Part shown: positions 16,427 through 24,424 of the stretch, piece after piece
Position numbering within the stretch: the first letter of the stretch is position 1
How the letters are laid out: each line of letters begins with the position of its first letter
Assembly: GCA_019509985.1 (NCBI GenBank)
Contig: JAEKLF010000098.1
Location: forward strand, 1-40,700
Source of the DNA: Burkholderiales bacterium
GTDB lineage: Bacteria > Pseudomonadota > Gammaproteobacteria > Burkholderiales > Burkholderiaceae_C
DNA: 40,700 bases
Direction of reading: 5' to 3'
Notes under the pieces: model-generated
What the model was told of the DNA's origin: nothing
What the model saw: only the letters and a program-made list of their open reading frames with translations
Database searches by the model: none
Translations under genes and position numbers: made by a program

Positions 16427-16511
16427 GAGGGGATTATCCGGAGCGAGCAAGGCCGCTTGGACATGGCCGCGGGCTCAGAAGAACCAGACGGTGCGGATCT
16501 GTTCGCCGACA

Positions 16512-17771
16512 TCAATTCGCGAGCCGTGCCGCGCGTTCATGCAGCAGAAGGCGCTGCACCTCGTTGTCGGTCAGTTCGGCCGCGCGCAGATAGGCTTCGC
16601 GCGCTTCGGCCGGGCGGCCCAGGCGCTCCAGCACGTCGGCCTGTGCGCCGGCCAGCCAGGGATAGCGCTGCATCTGCGGCTCGGCGGCCAGGGCCTCCAG
16701 CAGCGGCAGGGCCGCCGCCGGGCCGTGGGCGAAGCTGATGGCCACAGCGCGGTTCAGCGCGATGACGGGCGAGGGATTGAGGCTGAAGAGTCGGTCGTAG
16801 CCGGCCACGATGGAATCCCAGTCGGTGTCCTCGGCGCGGGCCGCGCGGGCGTGGCAGGCGGCGATGACCGCCTGCAGCGTGTAGGGGCCGGCCTCGCCCA
16901 GGCCCAGTGCGCGCTCCAGCGCGGCTAGGCCGCGGCGGATCAGCAGCGGGTCCCAGCGCCGCCGGTCCTGGTCGGGCAGCAGCACCGGGCGGCCCTGCGC
17001 GTCCAGCCGCGCGGGCAGGCGCGAGGCCTGGATTTCCAGCAGCGCGGCCAGGCCGTGCACCTCGGCGTCGGCGGGCAGCAGATGCTGCAGCTGGCGCGCA
17101 AGGCGCAGTGATTCGTCGCACAGCGCCGGGCGCAGCAGCTGGGCGCCGCTGCCGGCACTGTGACCCTCGTTGAAGATCAGGTAGACGACGGCCAGCACGG
17201 CGCCCAGGCGCTGCTCGCGTTCCTGCGCCGTCGGCAGCTCGAAGGCCTGGCCGTTGAGCGCCTTCTTGGCGCGCACGATGCGCTGGGCCACGGTGGCCTC
17301 GGGCAGCAGGAAGGCGCGGGCGATCTCGGTCGTCTCCAGGCCGCCGAGCAGACGCAGCGTCAGCGCCACCTGGGCTTCGCGCGGCAGCACCGGGTGGCAG
17401 GCAATGAAGATCAGGCGCAGCTGCTCGTCGCCGATCTCGGCCTGGTCACGCGCGGCGTCCAGGCCATCGACGAAGTCGGGCACGACGTGGGTGCCGCCGG
17501 CCTCGTCGTCGGCTGCCAGGTGTTCATGCTCGCGTTCCAGCATGGCGCGGCGGCGCAGCCGGTCGAGCGCCTTGTTGCGGGTCGTGGTCATCAGCCAGGC
17601 AGCCGGGTTGGCCGGCTGGCCGTCGCGCGGCCAGGTTTCGATGGCACCGATGAGGGCGTCCTGGGCGCAGTCTTCGGCCTCGTCGAGGTCGCGCAGCAGC
17701 TTGGCTGCGGCGCCGACGAGGCGGCTGCGCTCGATGCGCCAGACGCCGGCGGCAAGTTCGGCATGGTTCAC
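16512..17771 (-). CDS. ECF sigma factor with DUF6596/TPR C-terminus (ECF42-type)
   Basis: A 419-residue ECF sigma factor. Residues 10-75 form region 2 (AAKLLRDLDEAEDCAQDALIGAIETW, TTTRNKALDRLRRR); residues 105-165 form region 4 (LTLRLLGGLETTEIARAFLLPEATVAQRIVRAKKAL). Beyond it lies a long alpha-helical extension with VYLIFNEGHSAGSG and TPR-like repeats. This architecture and the neighbouring YciI/DGPF genes are characteristic of ECF42, where the extension is thought to control activity instead of an anti-sigma factor. GTG 17771 lies 4 bases after the upstream VOC stop. No anti-sigma gene is seen. Confidence 0.88.
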   Translation of the reverse strand: MNHAELAAGVWRIERSRLVGAAAKLLRDLDEAEDCAQDALIGAIETWPRDGQPANPAAWLMTTTRNKALDRLRRRAMLEREHEHLAADDEAGGTHVVPDFVDGLDAARDQAEIGDEQLRLIFIACHPVLPREAQVALTLRLLGGLETTEIARAFLLPEATVAQRIVRAKKALNGQAFELPTAQEREQRLGAVLAVVYLIFNEGHSAGSGAQLLRPALCDESLRLARQLQHLLPADAEVHGLAALLEIQASRLPARLDAQGRPVLLPDQDRRRWDPLLIRRGLAALERALGLGEAGPYTLQAVIAACHARAARAEDTDWDSIVAGYDRLFSLNPSPVIALNRAVAISFAHGPAAALPLLEALAAEPQMQRYPWLAGAQADVLERLGRPAEAREAYLRAAELTDNEVQRLLLHERAARLAN

Positions 17772-17775
17772 GGCT

Positions 17776-18267
17776 TCAGTTGCCGTCGTAGGCGCGCTGC
17801 AGCGCCGCGAGGTCGATCTTCTGCATGCGCCAGATGGCATGGAACACACGCTGCACACGGGCCGGATCGGGGTCGCGGATCATGTCGAACCAGGCCGCGG
17901 GAATGATCTGCCAGGACAGGCCCCAGGCATCCTTCACCCAGCCGCATTCGGAGGGCTTGCCGCCGTTGGCAGGCAGCTGCTCCCAGAGGCGGTCGATCTC
18001 GGCCTGGTCCTCGCAGGCGACCATCAGCGAGAAGGCCTCGTCGAGCTTGAAGTGCGGGCCGCCGTTGAAGGCCGTCAGCTGCTGGCCGAGCAGTTCGAAC
18101 TGCACCACCATGACCGTGCCGGCCGCGCCCGGCGAGTTCTCGCCCCAGCGCTGGGTGTGGATGACACGGCCCTTGTCGGGGCCGAAGACCTTCAGGTAAT
18201 GGGCGACCGCGTCTTCGGCGCCGCTCTGGTACCAGATGAAGGGGGTGAGCTTCTGTTGGATCTGCAT
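17776..18267 (-). CDS. VOC-superfamily protein, PhnB/3-DMU-9-3-mt-like
   Basis: A 163-residue protein. LTPFIWYQSGAEDAVAHYLKVFG begins the fold, then SLMVACEDQAEIDRLWEQLPANGGKPSECGWVKDAWGLSWQIIP, a clear signature of PhnB-like VOC proteins. Such genes commonly lie beside ECF41/42 sigma factors with other small folds. Its stop precedes the sigma start by 4 bases, so they share a transcript. Enzymatic activity is unknown. Confidence 0.88.
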   Translation of the reverse strand: MQIQQKLTPFIWYQSGAEDAVAHYLKVFGPDKGRVIHTQRWGENSPGAAGTVMVVQFELLGQQLTAFNGGPHFKLDEAFSLMVACEDQAEIDRLWEQLPANGGKPSECGWVKDAWGLSWQIIPAAWFDMIRDPDPARVQRVFHAIWRMQKIDLAALQRAYDGN

Positions 18268-18289
18268 GAGGGTCTCCTGTGGATGAAGG

Positions 18290-18694
18290 TCAAGCTTGCG
18301 GCGGCATGCCGGTCATGTGGACGAGCTCCCAGTGGTGGCCGTCCAGGTCCTCGAAGCCATGGCCGTACATGAAGCCATGGTCCTGCGCCTCGCCCGGGAT
18401 GTTGCCGCCGGCGGCCTTGGCCTTGGCGACGAGGGCATCGACCTCCTCGCGGCTCTCGCAGCTCAGGCACACCCAGGCGGTGGTCGAGGTCTTGGGGTCG
18501 GGGAAGGTCTTGGGCGTGAAGGTTCTGGCGAAGTCCTCGGCCAGCAGCATCGCGTAGAGGTTCTCGCCCAGCTCCATGCTGGCGCCCTTGTCGTTGGTGA
18601 ACTGCGGATTGAAGGTGTAGCCCACGGCCTCGAAGAAGGCCTTGCTGGCGGCCAAGTCCTTGACGGGCATGTTGACGTAGATCTGCTTGTGCAT
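18290..18694 (-). CDS. VOC/glyoxalase-family protein (cluster copy 2)
   Basis: A 134-residue VOC protein. KQIYVNMPVKDLAASKAFFEAVGY opens it and YGHGFEDLDGHHWELVHM closes it, with His and Glu in the usual metal positions. ATG 18694 gives the family start; an upstream in-frame ATG at 18706 overlaps the previous gene's tail. Member of the sigma-linked cluster; no individual substrate can be given. Confidence 0.88.
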   Translation of the reverse strand: MHKQIYVNMPVKDLAASKAFFEAVGYTFNPQFTNDKGASMELGENLYAMLLAEDFARTFTPKTFPDPKTSTTAWVCLSCESREEVDALVAKAKAAGGNIPGEAQDHGFMYGHGFEDLDGHHWELVHMTGMPPQA

Positions 18695-18702
18695 GGTGGG
18701 GC

Positions 18703-19104
18703 TCACTCGGGTTTGACGAGGGGTTGGACGAGATGGATGAGGTTGCCGCAGCCGTCCTCGAACATGACGGCCTTGATGGGCCCCATGTTCTCCGGCTGGC
18801 CGCGCACGACGACGCCGCGCTCGCGCAGCGCCTGGGCCTCGGCCTCGACGTCTTCGGTGGTGAAGGCGGTGCAGGGCCGGTTGGACTCGTAGAGCGTCTT
18901 CTGGAAGAGGCGGGCCGCGTCGAAGCCGACGATGGATTCGAGCTGCAGCTCGACACCGTGCACGCCCTCGGGCGACACGACGGTCAGCCAGCGGTAGGCG
19001 CCCATCTGGATGTCGGCCATCTTCTTGAAGCCGAGCTTGTCCGTGTAGAAGGCCAGGGCCTTGGCCTGGTCGTCGACAAAGACGGTGGCGATCTTGATCT
19101 GCAT
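18703..19104 (-). CDS. VOC/glyoxalase-family protein (cluster copy 3)
   Basis: A 133-residue VOC protein. IKIATVFVDDQAKALAFYTDKLGF is the canonical first strand and helix, and FEDGCGNLIHLVQP the terminal motif (GCGNLI is the commonly annotated DPxGN-like segment in a variant form). It differs from the two other cluster copies, so these are separate paralogues. ATG 19104 matches the family N-terminus; spacing to its upstream neighbour is 11 bases. Confidence 0.88.
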   Translation of the reverse strand: MQIKIATVFVDDQAKALAFYTDKLGFKKMADIQMGAYRWLTVVSPEGVHGVELQLESIVGFDAARLFQKTLYESNRPCTAFTTEDVEAEAQALRERGVVVRGQPENMGPIKAVMFEDGCGNLIHLVQPLVKPE

Positions 19105-19115
19105 GGTGCGTCCCT

Positions 19116-19556
19116 TCAGTGGGTGGATTCGGCCAGGGCCTTGAGGCGTTGCAGCGCCTGCGGCCAGGTGGCCTTCAGAAAGTCGAGAAAGCCGTCCCAG
19201 CCCTGCAGATGCACGACAAGGTGGGTGCCGCCCGTCGCCGTGGGGCTGAAGACGTAGCGCTCGTGCGCCGGCTCCTTGTGCAGGCGGCTGTCGGGCAGCG
19301 GGCGACCGTCTTTGATCTCGCCCACCAGCCGCAGCGCGACGAACTCGTGCAGGCGGTTCTCGTCGACGACGGCCTCCATGCCGAAGCCGCGCGGATCCAG
19401 GAAGCGCAGCCGGCGGCCGGCGGCCCAGGAGCCCTCGAAGTAGGAGCCTTCGGCGAAGGCGCTGGTCCAGTCGCGGTAGGCCAGCGGGTCGAACATGCAG
19501 TCCCACACGCGGGCGACCGGCGCGGCGATGTCGATGCTGAATTCGAGGTCGGTCAT
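19116..19556 (-). CDS. SRPBCC (START/AHSA1-like) domain protein
   Basis: A 146-residue SRPBCC fold, a hydrophobic-ligand-binding cavity protein. EFSIDIAAPVARVWDCMFDPLAYRDWTSAF is the beta strand and alpha helices at the N-terminus, and QGWDGFLDFLKATWPQALQRLKALAEST is the long C-terminal helix. ATG 19556 overlaps the preceding SRPBCC stop by 4 bases. Function unknown; related proteins bind lipids, polyketides or hydrophobic compounds. Confidence 0.88.
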   Translation of the reverse strand: MTDLEFSIDIAAPVARVWDCMFDPLAYRDWTSAFAEGSYFEGSWAAGRRLRFLDPRGFGMEAVVDENRLHEFVALRLVGEIKDGRPLPDSRLHKEPAHERYVFSPTATGGTHLVVHLQGWDGFLDFLKATWPQALQRLKALAESTH

Positions 19557-20095
19557 GACGCATGCCCCTCGGCCAGCTGGCGCAGGTTCTGCAGCCCGTC
19601 CTCGAAATCGCGGCCGACCATCTTGTCCATGTCCATGAACACGCCGATCAGCTTGTTCAGGAAGTTGGCGGGTCCGTGCATGGTCCAGCGCACCTCGGTG
19701 GCGCCGTCGGGCGTGGGCTGCAGCGTGAACTCGGCCTGGTTGTGGGCCTCGAAGGGCTTCACGAAATCCAGCTTCATCTGTACCGCGCGGCCGGGCTGCT
19801 GGCTGGTGATCTCCAGGCTGCCGGTGCCGACCTTGTCGCTCTCCCAGTCATAGCGCGAGCCGATGCCGCTGGCGGTGCCGGCGTAGCGGCCCTTGATCAG
19901 CGGGTCCTTGCGGTCGTAGGGGTTCCAGCGGTTGAAGCCGCGCAGCTCGCCGACCAGCGGCCAGAGCTTGTCGGCGGGCGCGGCGATGCGCAGGCGGCGC
20001 TCGACGCGGAACTCGTCGGGGCGCGTGGCGGCATAGGCCAGCAGCAGCAGGATGGCCGCGCCCAGGCAGATCAGGATGATGGAGAAGTTGCTCAT
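19553..20095 (-). CDS. Membrane-anchored SRPBCC protein
   Basis: A 180-residue protein with an N-terminal membrane helix (FSIILICLGAAILLLLAYAA) followed by an SRPBCC domain (VERRLRIAAPADKLWPLVGELRGFNRWNPYDRKDP and a final helix FEDGLQNLRQLAE). The polyketide cyclase/dehydrase annotation usually given to these is nominal. The membrane anchor would place the ligand cavity on one face of the inner membrane. ATG 20095 starts 10 bases after the YciI stop. Confidence 0.88.
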   Translation of the reverse strand: MSNFSIILICLGAAILLLLAYAATRPDEFRVERRLRIAAPADKLWPLVGELRGFNRWNPYDRKDPLIKGRYAGTASGIGSRYDWESDKVGTGSLEITSQQPGRAVQMKLDFVKPFEAHNQAEFTLQPTPDGATEVRWTMHGPANFLNKLIGVFMDMDKMVGRDFEDGLQNLRQLAEGHAS

Positions 20096-20105
20096 GTCGC
20101 GCTCC

Positions 20106-20510
20106 TCACTCGGTGCGGATGGCCATGTCGCCGCCGGGGGCGAAATCGGCGTCTTCGTAGAGGCGGCGCACCTCGATCTCGCAGTCCATGCCCACGAAGG
20201 GCATGGGGAAGCGGCTGGCCCAGGCCTGGGCCTCCTCGACCGAGCGCACCTGGATCAGCGTGTAGCCGGCGATCAGCTCCTTGGTCTCGGTGAAGGGGCC
20301 GTCGATGCGCTCGATGCGGCCGTCGGCGTGATAACGCTGGCGCCAGCCGTCGCGGCTGGGGCGCAGGCCGGCGCCGTCCAGCAGCACGCCGGCGCGCGCC
20401 ATCTCCTCGTGGAAGGCGCTCATTTCCTCGAACAGCTTGGCGTACTCGGGGCCGGGCGGGTCGCCGCGCTCGCTGGTGGCGGTGGCGCGGACTTGGATCA
20501 TGAATCGCAT
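20106..20510 (-). CDS. YciI/DGPF-family protein (first cluster copy)
   Basis: A 134-residue YCII-related protein with the DGPFTETKELIAGYTLIQ signature (DGPF motif), a ferredoxin-like fold. Family members are the hallmark companions of ECF42 sigma factors. ATG 20510 follows GGAGATCTGCC. It is the first of the contiguous run (20510 down to 16512); the next YciI gene upstream lies across a 338-base palindromic gap. No enzyme activity is known for most members. Confidence 0.9.
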   Translation of the reverse strand: MRFMIQVRATATSERGDPPGPEYAKLFEEMSAFHEEMARAGVLLDGAGLRPSRDGWRQRYHADGRIERIDGPFTETKELIAGYTLIQVRSVEEAQAWASRFPMPFVGMDCEIEVRRLYEDADFAPGGDMAIRTE

Positions 20511-20519
20511 GGCAGATCT

Positions 20520-20848
20520 CCTGGGGTTGGGTGAAGCAGCCTTGCTTCGCTGCCTTCATCTCCACGACGATCCATGCGATCCGATTTCGACAGGCTCCGG
20601 GTAACTACTCGTATTTCCAAACTTGGGGGTCTTCGGGCCGGGCGCCGGGCCGCCCCAAGCCGGCCCGCCAGAGCGAGGAGTGCGGCGCAATGCCGTACCC
20701 ATCGTCGTCCCCTTGGGGGCTGAGGCCGGACATGGCAAGTCCTGTGGACTTGTCGTGCCTGCCGAAGAGCAGCCGCTCTGTCGGCTGCGCGGTCTGCAAG
20801 ACCGACCCGACGAGCCCGCGTCCAGCGGGGCTCGACTGGGCGAGGGGC
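20520..20848. repeat. Non-coding palindromic block between two YciI genes
   Basis: About 330 bases with no credible gene. It contains three perfect 7-base inverted repeats: CGGGCCG 20646-20652 with CGGCCCG 20661-20667; CAAGTCC 20736-20742 with GGACTTG 20746-20752; GCAGCCG 20769-20775 with CGGCTGC 20782-20788. Structured stretches like this are typical of dispersed intergenic repeats in some Burkholderiales. I see no transposase and no poly-T, so a simple terminator is not favoured. Whether it is repeated elsewhere in the genome cannot be told from this window. Confidence 0.5.
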
Positions 20849-21196
20849 TCACATGTAACAGGGGCCCACGCCGCGGATTTCCACCGTCGCCCATTCGGCG
20901 GCCGGGCAGCGTTCGGCCCAGGCCATCGCGACGGCGTGGTCGTCGGTGTCGAGCAGAAAGAAGCCACCGACCATTTCCTTGACCTCGGCGAAGGGGCCGT
21001 CCACCACCTGCACGCCGTCGCTGCGCTTGGCCAGGCGCTTGGATGCCGTGCCGAGCGAATTGGTGGCCAGCAGCAGGCCTTCGGCCTTGAGCTCGGCGGC
21101 GAAGTCCAGCATGCGCTGGTAGACGGCCTCGCCGGCGACGCGGCCGCGCTCGGCGCGCTGGCCTATGGGTTCGAGGATGAGCAGCATCTGGGGCAT
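20849..21196 (-). CDS. YciI/DGPF-family protein (second cluster copy)
   Basis: A 115-residue YciI paralogue: VVDGPFAEVKEMVGGFFLLDTDD carries the DGPF motif. ATG 21196 gives the normal family start (MPQMLLILEPIG). It lies first in the minus-strand run and divergent from the GAF kinase at 21339, with 142 bases between starts. The palindromic block after it may weaken read-through into the rest of the cluster, so the two YciI genes could be separately transcribed. Confidence 0.88.
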   Translation of the reverse strand: MPQMLLILEPIGQRAERGRVAGEAVYQRMLDFAAELKAEGLLLATNSLGTASKRLAKRSDGVQVVDGPFAEVKEMVGGFFLLDTDDHAVAMAWAERCPAAEWATVEIRGVGPCYM

Positions 21197-21338
21197 GGTC
21201 GGGTCCGCAGTCTGTGGCAGGAAGCGGCGATTCTGGCGCCATCTCCACCCGGAGATGGCAGTTGGGTCTGTCGCCGGGATACGGCACAGTTGGGGCCTTA
21301 GCGACGCGGCGCCAGTTCGCGGCGCAGCGGAGGCCGAG

Positions 21339-23057
21339 ATGGACGACATCACCCATGTCGCGATATTGCTGGTGAAGGCCACGCCCGGGCTGCCCATCAT
21401 CGGCGCGGCCGCGGGCCGGGCCAAGGTGCTGGGCCATGACGCCGAGGCGCTGCGCGAGATGCCGCTCGCCCTGCTGTGCCCGCTGCGCCAGCCCGATGGT
21501 CGACCCTCGGCGGAGACGCTGGCCGGCTTGTCGGCGCAGTTGCAGCAGACCGGCGCCCTGAGCCTGCCGTGGAGCTTCCAGACCCGTGACGGCGAGATCC
21601 GCCCGCACGAGCTGCACCTGACCCTGACGGAGCGCGAGGGCGAGCAGCAGATCGCCGCCTGCATGGTCGACATGAGCCGCATTCAGTTCGCCGAGGTGCT
21701 GAACCAGGCGAAGAACGAGCTGCTCGAAATGGTGGCCACCGGCCAGCCGCTGCAGCCGGTGCTGAACCGGTTGACGGCGCTCATCGAATCGCAGTTCACG
21801 GGCCTGTACTGCACCGTGCTGCTGCTGGACCTGGACGGCCGCCACATCCACATCGGCGCGGGGCCGCGCATGCCGGCCGAGTACATGCAGGCGCTGGAGG
21901 GTGCCGAGATCGGCCCGACGGCCGGCTCCTGCGGCACGGCCATGTTCGACGACCGCACCGTCATCGTCGACGACATCGCCAGCCACCCGCTGTGGTCGGC
22001 CTACAAGGACCTGGCCCTGCCCTATGGCTTCAAGGCCTGCTGGTCGGCACCCATCCACGCGGCCAGCCGCGGCGTCATCGGCAGCTTCGCGATGTACTAC
22101 CGCGAGGTGCGCCGGCCCAGCTTCGAGGAGCTCAGCGCGCTGAACACGGCCAGCCACCTGGCCGGCCTGGCCATCGACCAGGCCCGCCGCGACGAGGAGC
22201 GCCGCCGCGCCGCGCAGTGGCTGGAAGAGCAGGTGCAGGCGCGCACCGCCGAGCTGCTGGCCACGCAGGACGAGCTCGTCAACAGCCGCAAGCTGGCGGC
22301 GCTGGGCCAGCTGCTCGCCGGCATCGCCCACGAGATGAACACGCCGCTGGGCAATGCGCTGCTGAGTGCCAGCGCGCTGCGCGCCGGCAGCGGCGGCTTT
22401 GCCGAGCGCATGGCCGATGGCGTGCCACTGAAGCGCCAGGAACTGGCCGACTGGGTCGCGCAGACGCAGGCCGGCGCCGACCTCGTCGAGCAGAACGTCG
22501 ACCGGGCGCTGCGCCTCGTCAACCGCTTCAAGCAGCTGACCGAAGGCAGCAGCCGCGCGGTGCTCTCGCGCTTCGATCTGCGCGGCGCCGTGCTGCAGGC
22601 CTGGGCGCGTGTGCAGAGCCGCCTGAATGTCGAGCGTGTGCAACTCGCCTGCGAGCTGCCCGAGGGCTTCATGCTCGACGGCTATCCCGAGATCCTGCAG
22701 CAGGTGCTGGAGCAGCTGCTGGAGAACGCCTGCCTGCACGCCTTCCGCGGCAATGCGGGCGGCCAGATCCGCGTCACGTCGCGGCGCACCGGCAGCCTCC
22801 GCGAGAGCCGGCTGACGCTGGAGCTTAGCGACAACGGCGCCGGCATGCCGCCGGCCGACCTGGCCCGTGCCTTCGAGCCCTTCTTCACGACGTCCTTCGG
22901 CCAGGGCGGCTGCGGCCTGGGCCTGTTTGTCGCGCACAGCCTCGTGCACGGCATGCTGGGCGGCAGCCTGCAGCTGGACAGCCAGCCCGGCCAGGGCACC
23001 GTCGTGCGGCTGGAATTGCCGCTGCATGGCGACGCGGCGCTCGCCCTGGCCGCGTGA
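21339..23057 (+). CDS. Orphan GAF-domain sensor histidine kinase
   Basis: A 572-residue soluble kinase. Residues 1-115 are PAS-like, 130-283 a GAF domain (CGTAMFDDRTVIVDDIASHP, Cys198), then a coiled linker (EERRRAAQWLEEQVQARTAELLATQ). His331 lies in GIAHEMNTPLG, the N-box Asn463 in ENACLHAF, G1 is DNGAGMP (498-504) and G2 GGCGLGL (523-529). No membrane helices are seen. GGAGG precedes ATG 21339. No response regulator is adjacent, so it would phosphorylate a distant partner; its divergence from the YciI/ECF42 cluster is notable but unproven as a link. Confidence 0.9.
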   Translation: MDDITHVAILLVKATPGLPIIGAAAGRAKVLGHDAEALREMPLALLCPLRQPDGRPSAETLAGLSAQLQQTGALSLPWSFQTRDGEIRPHELHLTLTEREGEQQIAACMVDMSRIQFAEVLNQAKNELLEMVATGQPLQPVLNRLTALIESQFTGLYCTVLLLDLDGRHIHIGAGPRMPAEYMQALEGAEIGPTAGSCGTAMFDDRTVIVDDIASHPLWSAYKDLALPYGFKACWSAPIHAASRGVIGSFAMYYREVRRPSFEELSALNTASHLAGLAIDQARRDEERRRAAQWLEEQVQARTAELLATQDELVNSRKLAALGQLLAGIAHEMNTPLGNALLSASALRAGSGGFAERMADGVPLKRQELADWVAQTQAGADLVEQNVDRALRLVNRFKQLTEGSSRAVLSRFDLRGAVLQAWARVQSRLNVERVQLACELPEGFMLDGYPEILQQVLEQLLENACLHAFRGNAGGQIRVTSRRTGSLRESRLTLELSDNGAGMPPADLARAFEPFFTTSFGQGGCGLGLFVAHSLVHGMLGGSLQLDSQPGQGTVVRLELPLHGDAALALAA

Positions 23058-23064
23058 AATGCAG

Positions 23065-23134
23065 CCCCTCGTTCAAGGAATACCTTGAACGGTCCCCGAG
23101 GGGACGGCGATGCTTGCGGCATTGAGCCGCAAGC
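23065..23134. repeat. Two nested/adjacent hairpins after the GAF kinase
   Basis: Hairpin one: GTTCAAGG 23071-23078 with CCTTGAAC 23083-23090, nested in CCCCTCG 23065-23071 and CGAGGGG 23097-23103. Hairpin two: GCTTGCGGC 23112-23120 with GCCGCAAGC 23126-23134, loop of 5. These start 8 bases past the kinase stop and could end its transcript, but no T-run follows, so a repetitive palindromic element (REP-like) is as likely. Confidence 0.5.
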
Positions 23135-23353
23135 GACAGCCAGTCCGGCCAGGGCACCCGGAAGCGCCTTTAGCTGCCGCAGCCGGAGACGCTGCCGCTC
23201 GCCGCCTGATTGAACGCGTGGTGACGGCTGGAGCGGTGGGAGATGCGGGGCCAGTAGTGCCCCATCGGTCTACATAATCTGCAATTCGAACTGGCGCCCG
23301 TTCGTCGCTACCCCACCTTGGGCGCCCCTTTGACCAAGTGGATTGGGACTCAC

Positions 23354-24274
23354 ATGCCAAGGATCGGCGAAGACATGCTTGACTGCACGTTCTTTCTCTA
23401 CGAGAGCGAGGACGATGCAAAGCGTGGCGTAAAAGCGGGCGGCACGGGCTTCGCGATCGGTCTTCAGTCGGAGGCCGGCCTAGACGTGACCTACTTTTAT
23501 GGCGTATCCAACTGGCATGTAATCCGTAACTGTCCGGTCGTGCGAGTGCGGACCAAGAACGGGCGAACGGACTTGTTCAACTTCGGGCCAGAGGATTGGC
23601 ACTTTGATAAGAATGGCGACGATTTGGCGGTAGTGCTGCTGAATCCGAATTTCGAGATTCACTCGCTCGCACCTATCCCGACCGCCCTGATCCAGCGCCC
23701 AGAAGTTTTGTTCGACCCCGCGCAATGCAATATTGGTCTCGGCGATGACGTGTTCTTGCTGGGGCGTTTTGTTGATCTGGACGAAGGCCCAACGATCTTG
23801 CCAGTCGCCCGCTTTGGAAATCTGGCGGCAATGCCCACGCCGATTCAGCAAGAGGGGCCCGCGAAGGCTAGCCGCGCGACGTACTGTCTAGACATGCATT
23901 CGCGTGGCGGATTTTCAGGATCGCCAGTCTTTGTCTACAAAACGCCCGGCAGCGATATCACTTACAACTTGCAGCACGGCAAGCCAGACGACCGGACATT
24001 GCTGTTGCTATTGGGTGTTCACTCTGGACAGTTCCCGGAAGAGTGGAAGGTGAAGGGCAAGGCTGGAGATGAGTATGTAAAGGGCCTCAGCGGCATGACA
24101 ACGGCCGTGCCCTCTTGGCGCATCTTGGATCTTTTGGCTTCCGAAGTTCTGTATACGCAACGCGCCGAAGCAGACAAGCGATGGGCCGCGACCATTGAGC
24201 GCGAGAGCAATGGGGCAGTCGCCGAATTGGCGGCTCAAAGAGCCGATTCAACGCCAGGCGTCTCCGATGGCTGA
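23354..24274 (+). CDS. Trypsin-like serine protease (lower-GC gene)
   Basis: A 306-residue trypsin-fold protease. Catalytic His55 (SNWHVIR), Asp89 or Asp90 (DDLAVVLL) and Ser188 (GFSGSP) fit the S1 triad in order and spacing. No signal peptide is present, so it would act inside the cell, unlike DegP/HtrA, and no PDZ domain is visible. ATG 23354 is used; a TTG at 23318 would add 12 residues. Codon use is visibly less GC-biased than in neighbours (AAT, TTT, ATT, GAT), suggesting acquisition by transfer. Standalone cytoplasmic proteases like this occur in bacterial conflict or phage-defence loci, which is the leading guess. Substrate unknown. Confidence 0.8.
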   Translation: MPRIGEDMLDCTFFLYESEDDAKRGVKAGGTGFAIGLQSEAGLDVTYFYGVSNWHVIRNCPVVRVRTKNGRTDLFNFGPEDWHFDKNGDDLAVVLLNPNFEIHSLAPIPTALIQRPEVLFDPAQCNIGLGDDVFLLGRFVDLDEGPTILPVARFGNLAAMPTPIQQEGPAKASRATYCLDMHSRGGFSGSPVFVYKTPGSDITYNLQHGKPDDRTLLLLLGVHSGQFPEEWKVKGKAGDEYVKGLSGMTTAVPSWRILDLLASEVLYTQRAEADKRWAATIERESNGAVAELAAQRADSTPGVSDG

Positions 24275-24420
24275 GCAAGTCGCAGAACCAATCATCTCGG
24301 CGCCGACGAGCAAGCCTGACGGCGACGTGCTGGACCTCTACACCAATTCCTCGAAAGCTCCTGCAGACGAGCCTCTCTCAAGGCTCCGATGCCTGTGCAG
24401 CAAGGGCTCGCCAGCGTTTC
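24267..24420 (+). pseudogene. Truncated companion ORF after the protease
   Basis: ATG 24267 overlaps the protease stop by 8 bases and begins MAEQVAEPIISAPTSKPDGD, followed by VLDLYTNSSKAPADEPLSRLRC, a plausible soluble protein start with the same lower-GC codon use. The frame then runs past about 24420 as antisense of the SH3 gene, where its character changes to Arg/Pro/Ala-rich. I read it as the 5' fragment of a gene cut off at the junction. Full-length identity not recognised. End given is approximate; the frame remains open to 24806. Confidence 0.45.
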
Positions 24421-24424
24421 GCGC

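Noticed and set aside
20646..20788. Rho-independent terminators
   Set aside because: Stems are clear but no downstream T-run; better described as a structured or repetitive block.
20531..21301. Plus-strand frame spanning the palindromic block
   Set aside because: Low-complexity, crosses the YciI gene on the other strand, and no ribosome site or domain.
20556..23027. 823-residue minus-strand frame through the GAF kinase and palindromic block
   Set aside because: Antisense to a strongly recognised kinase and continues through the non-coding block and YciI gene in the wrong frame.
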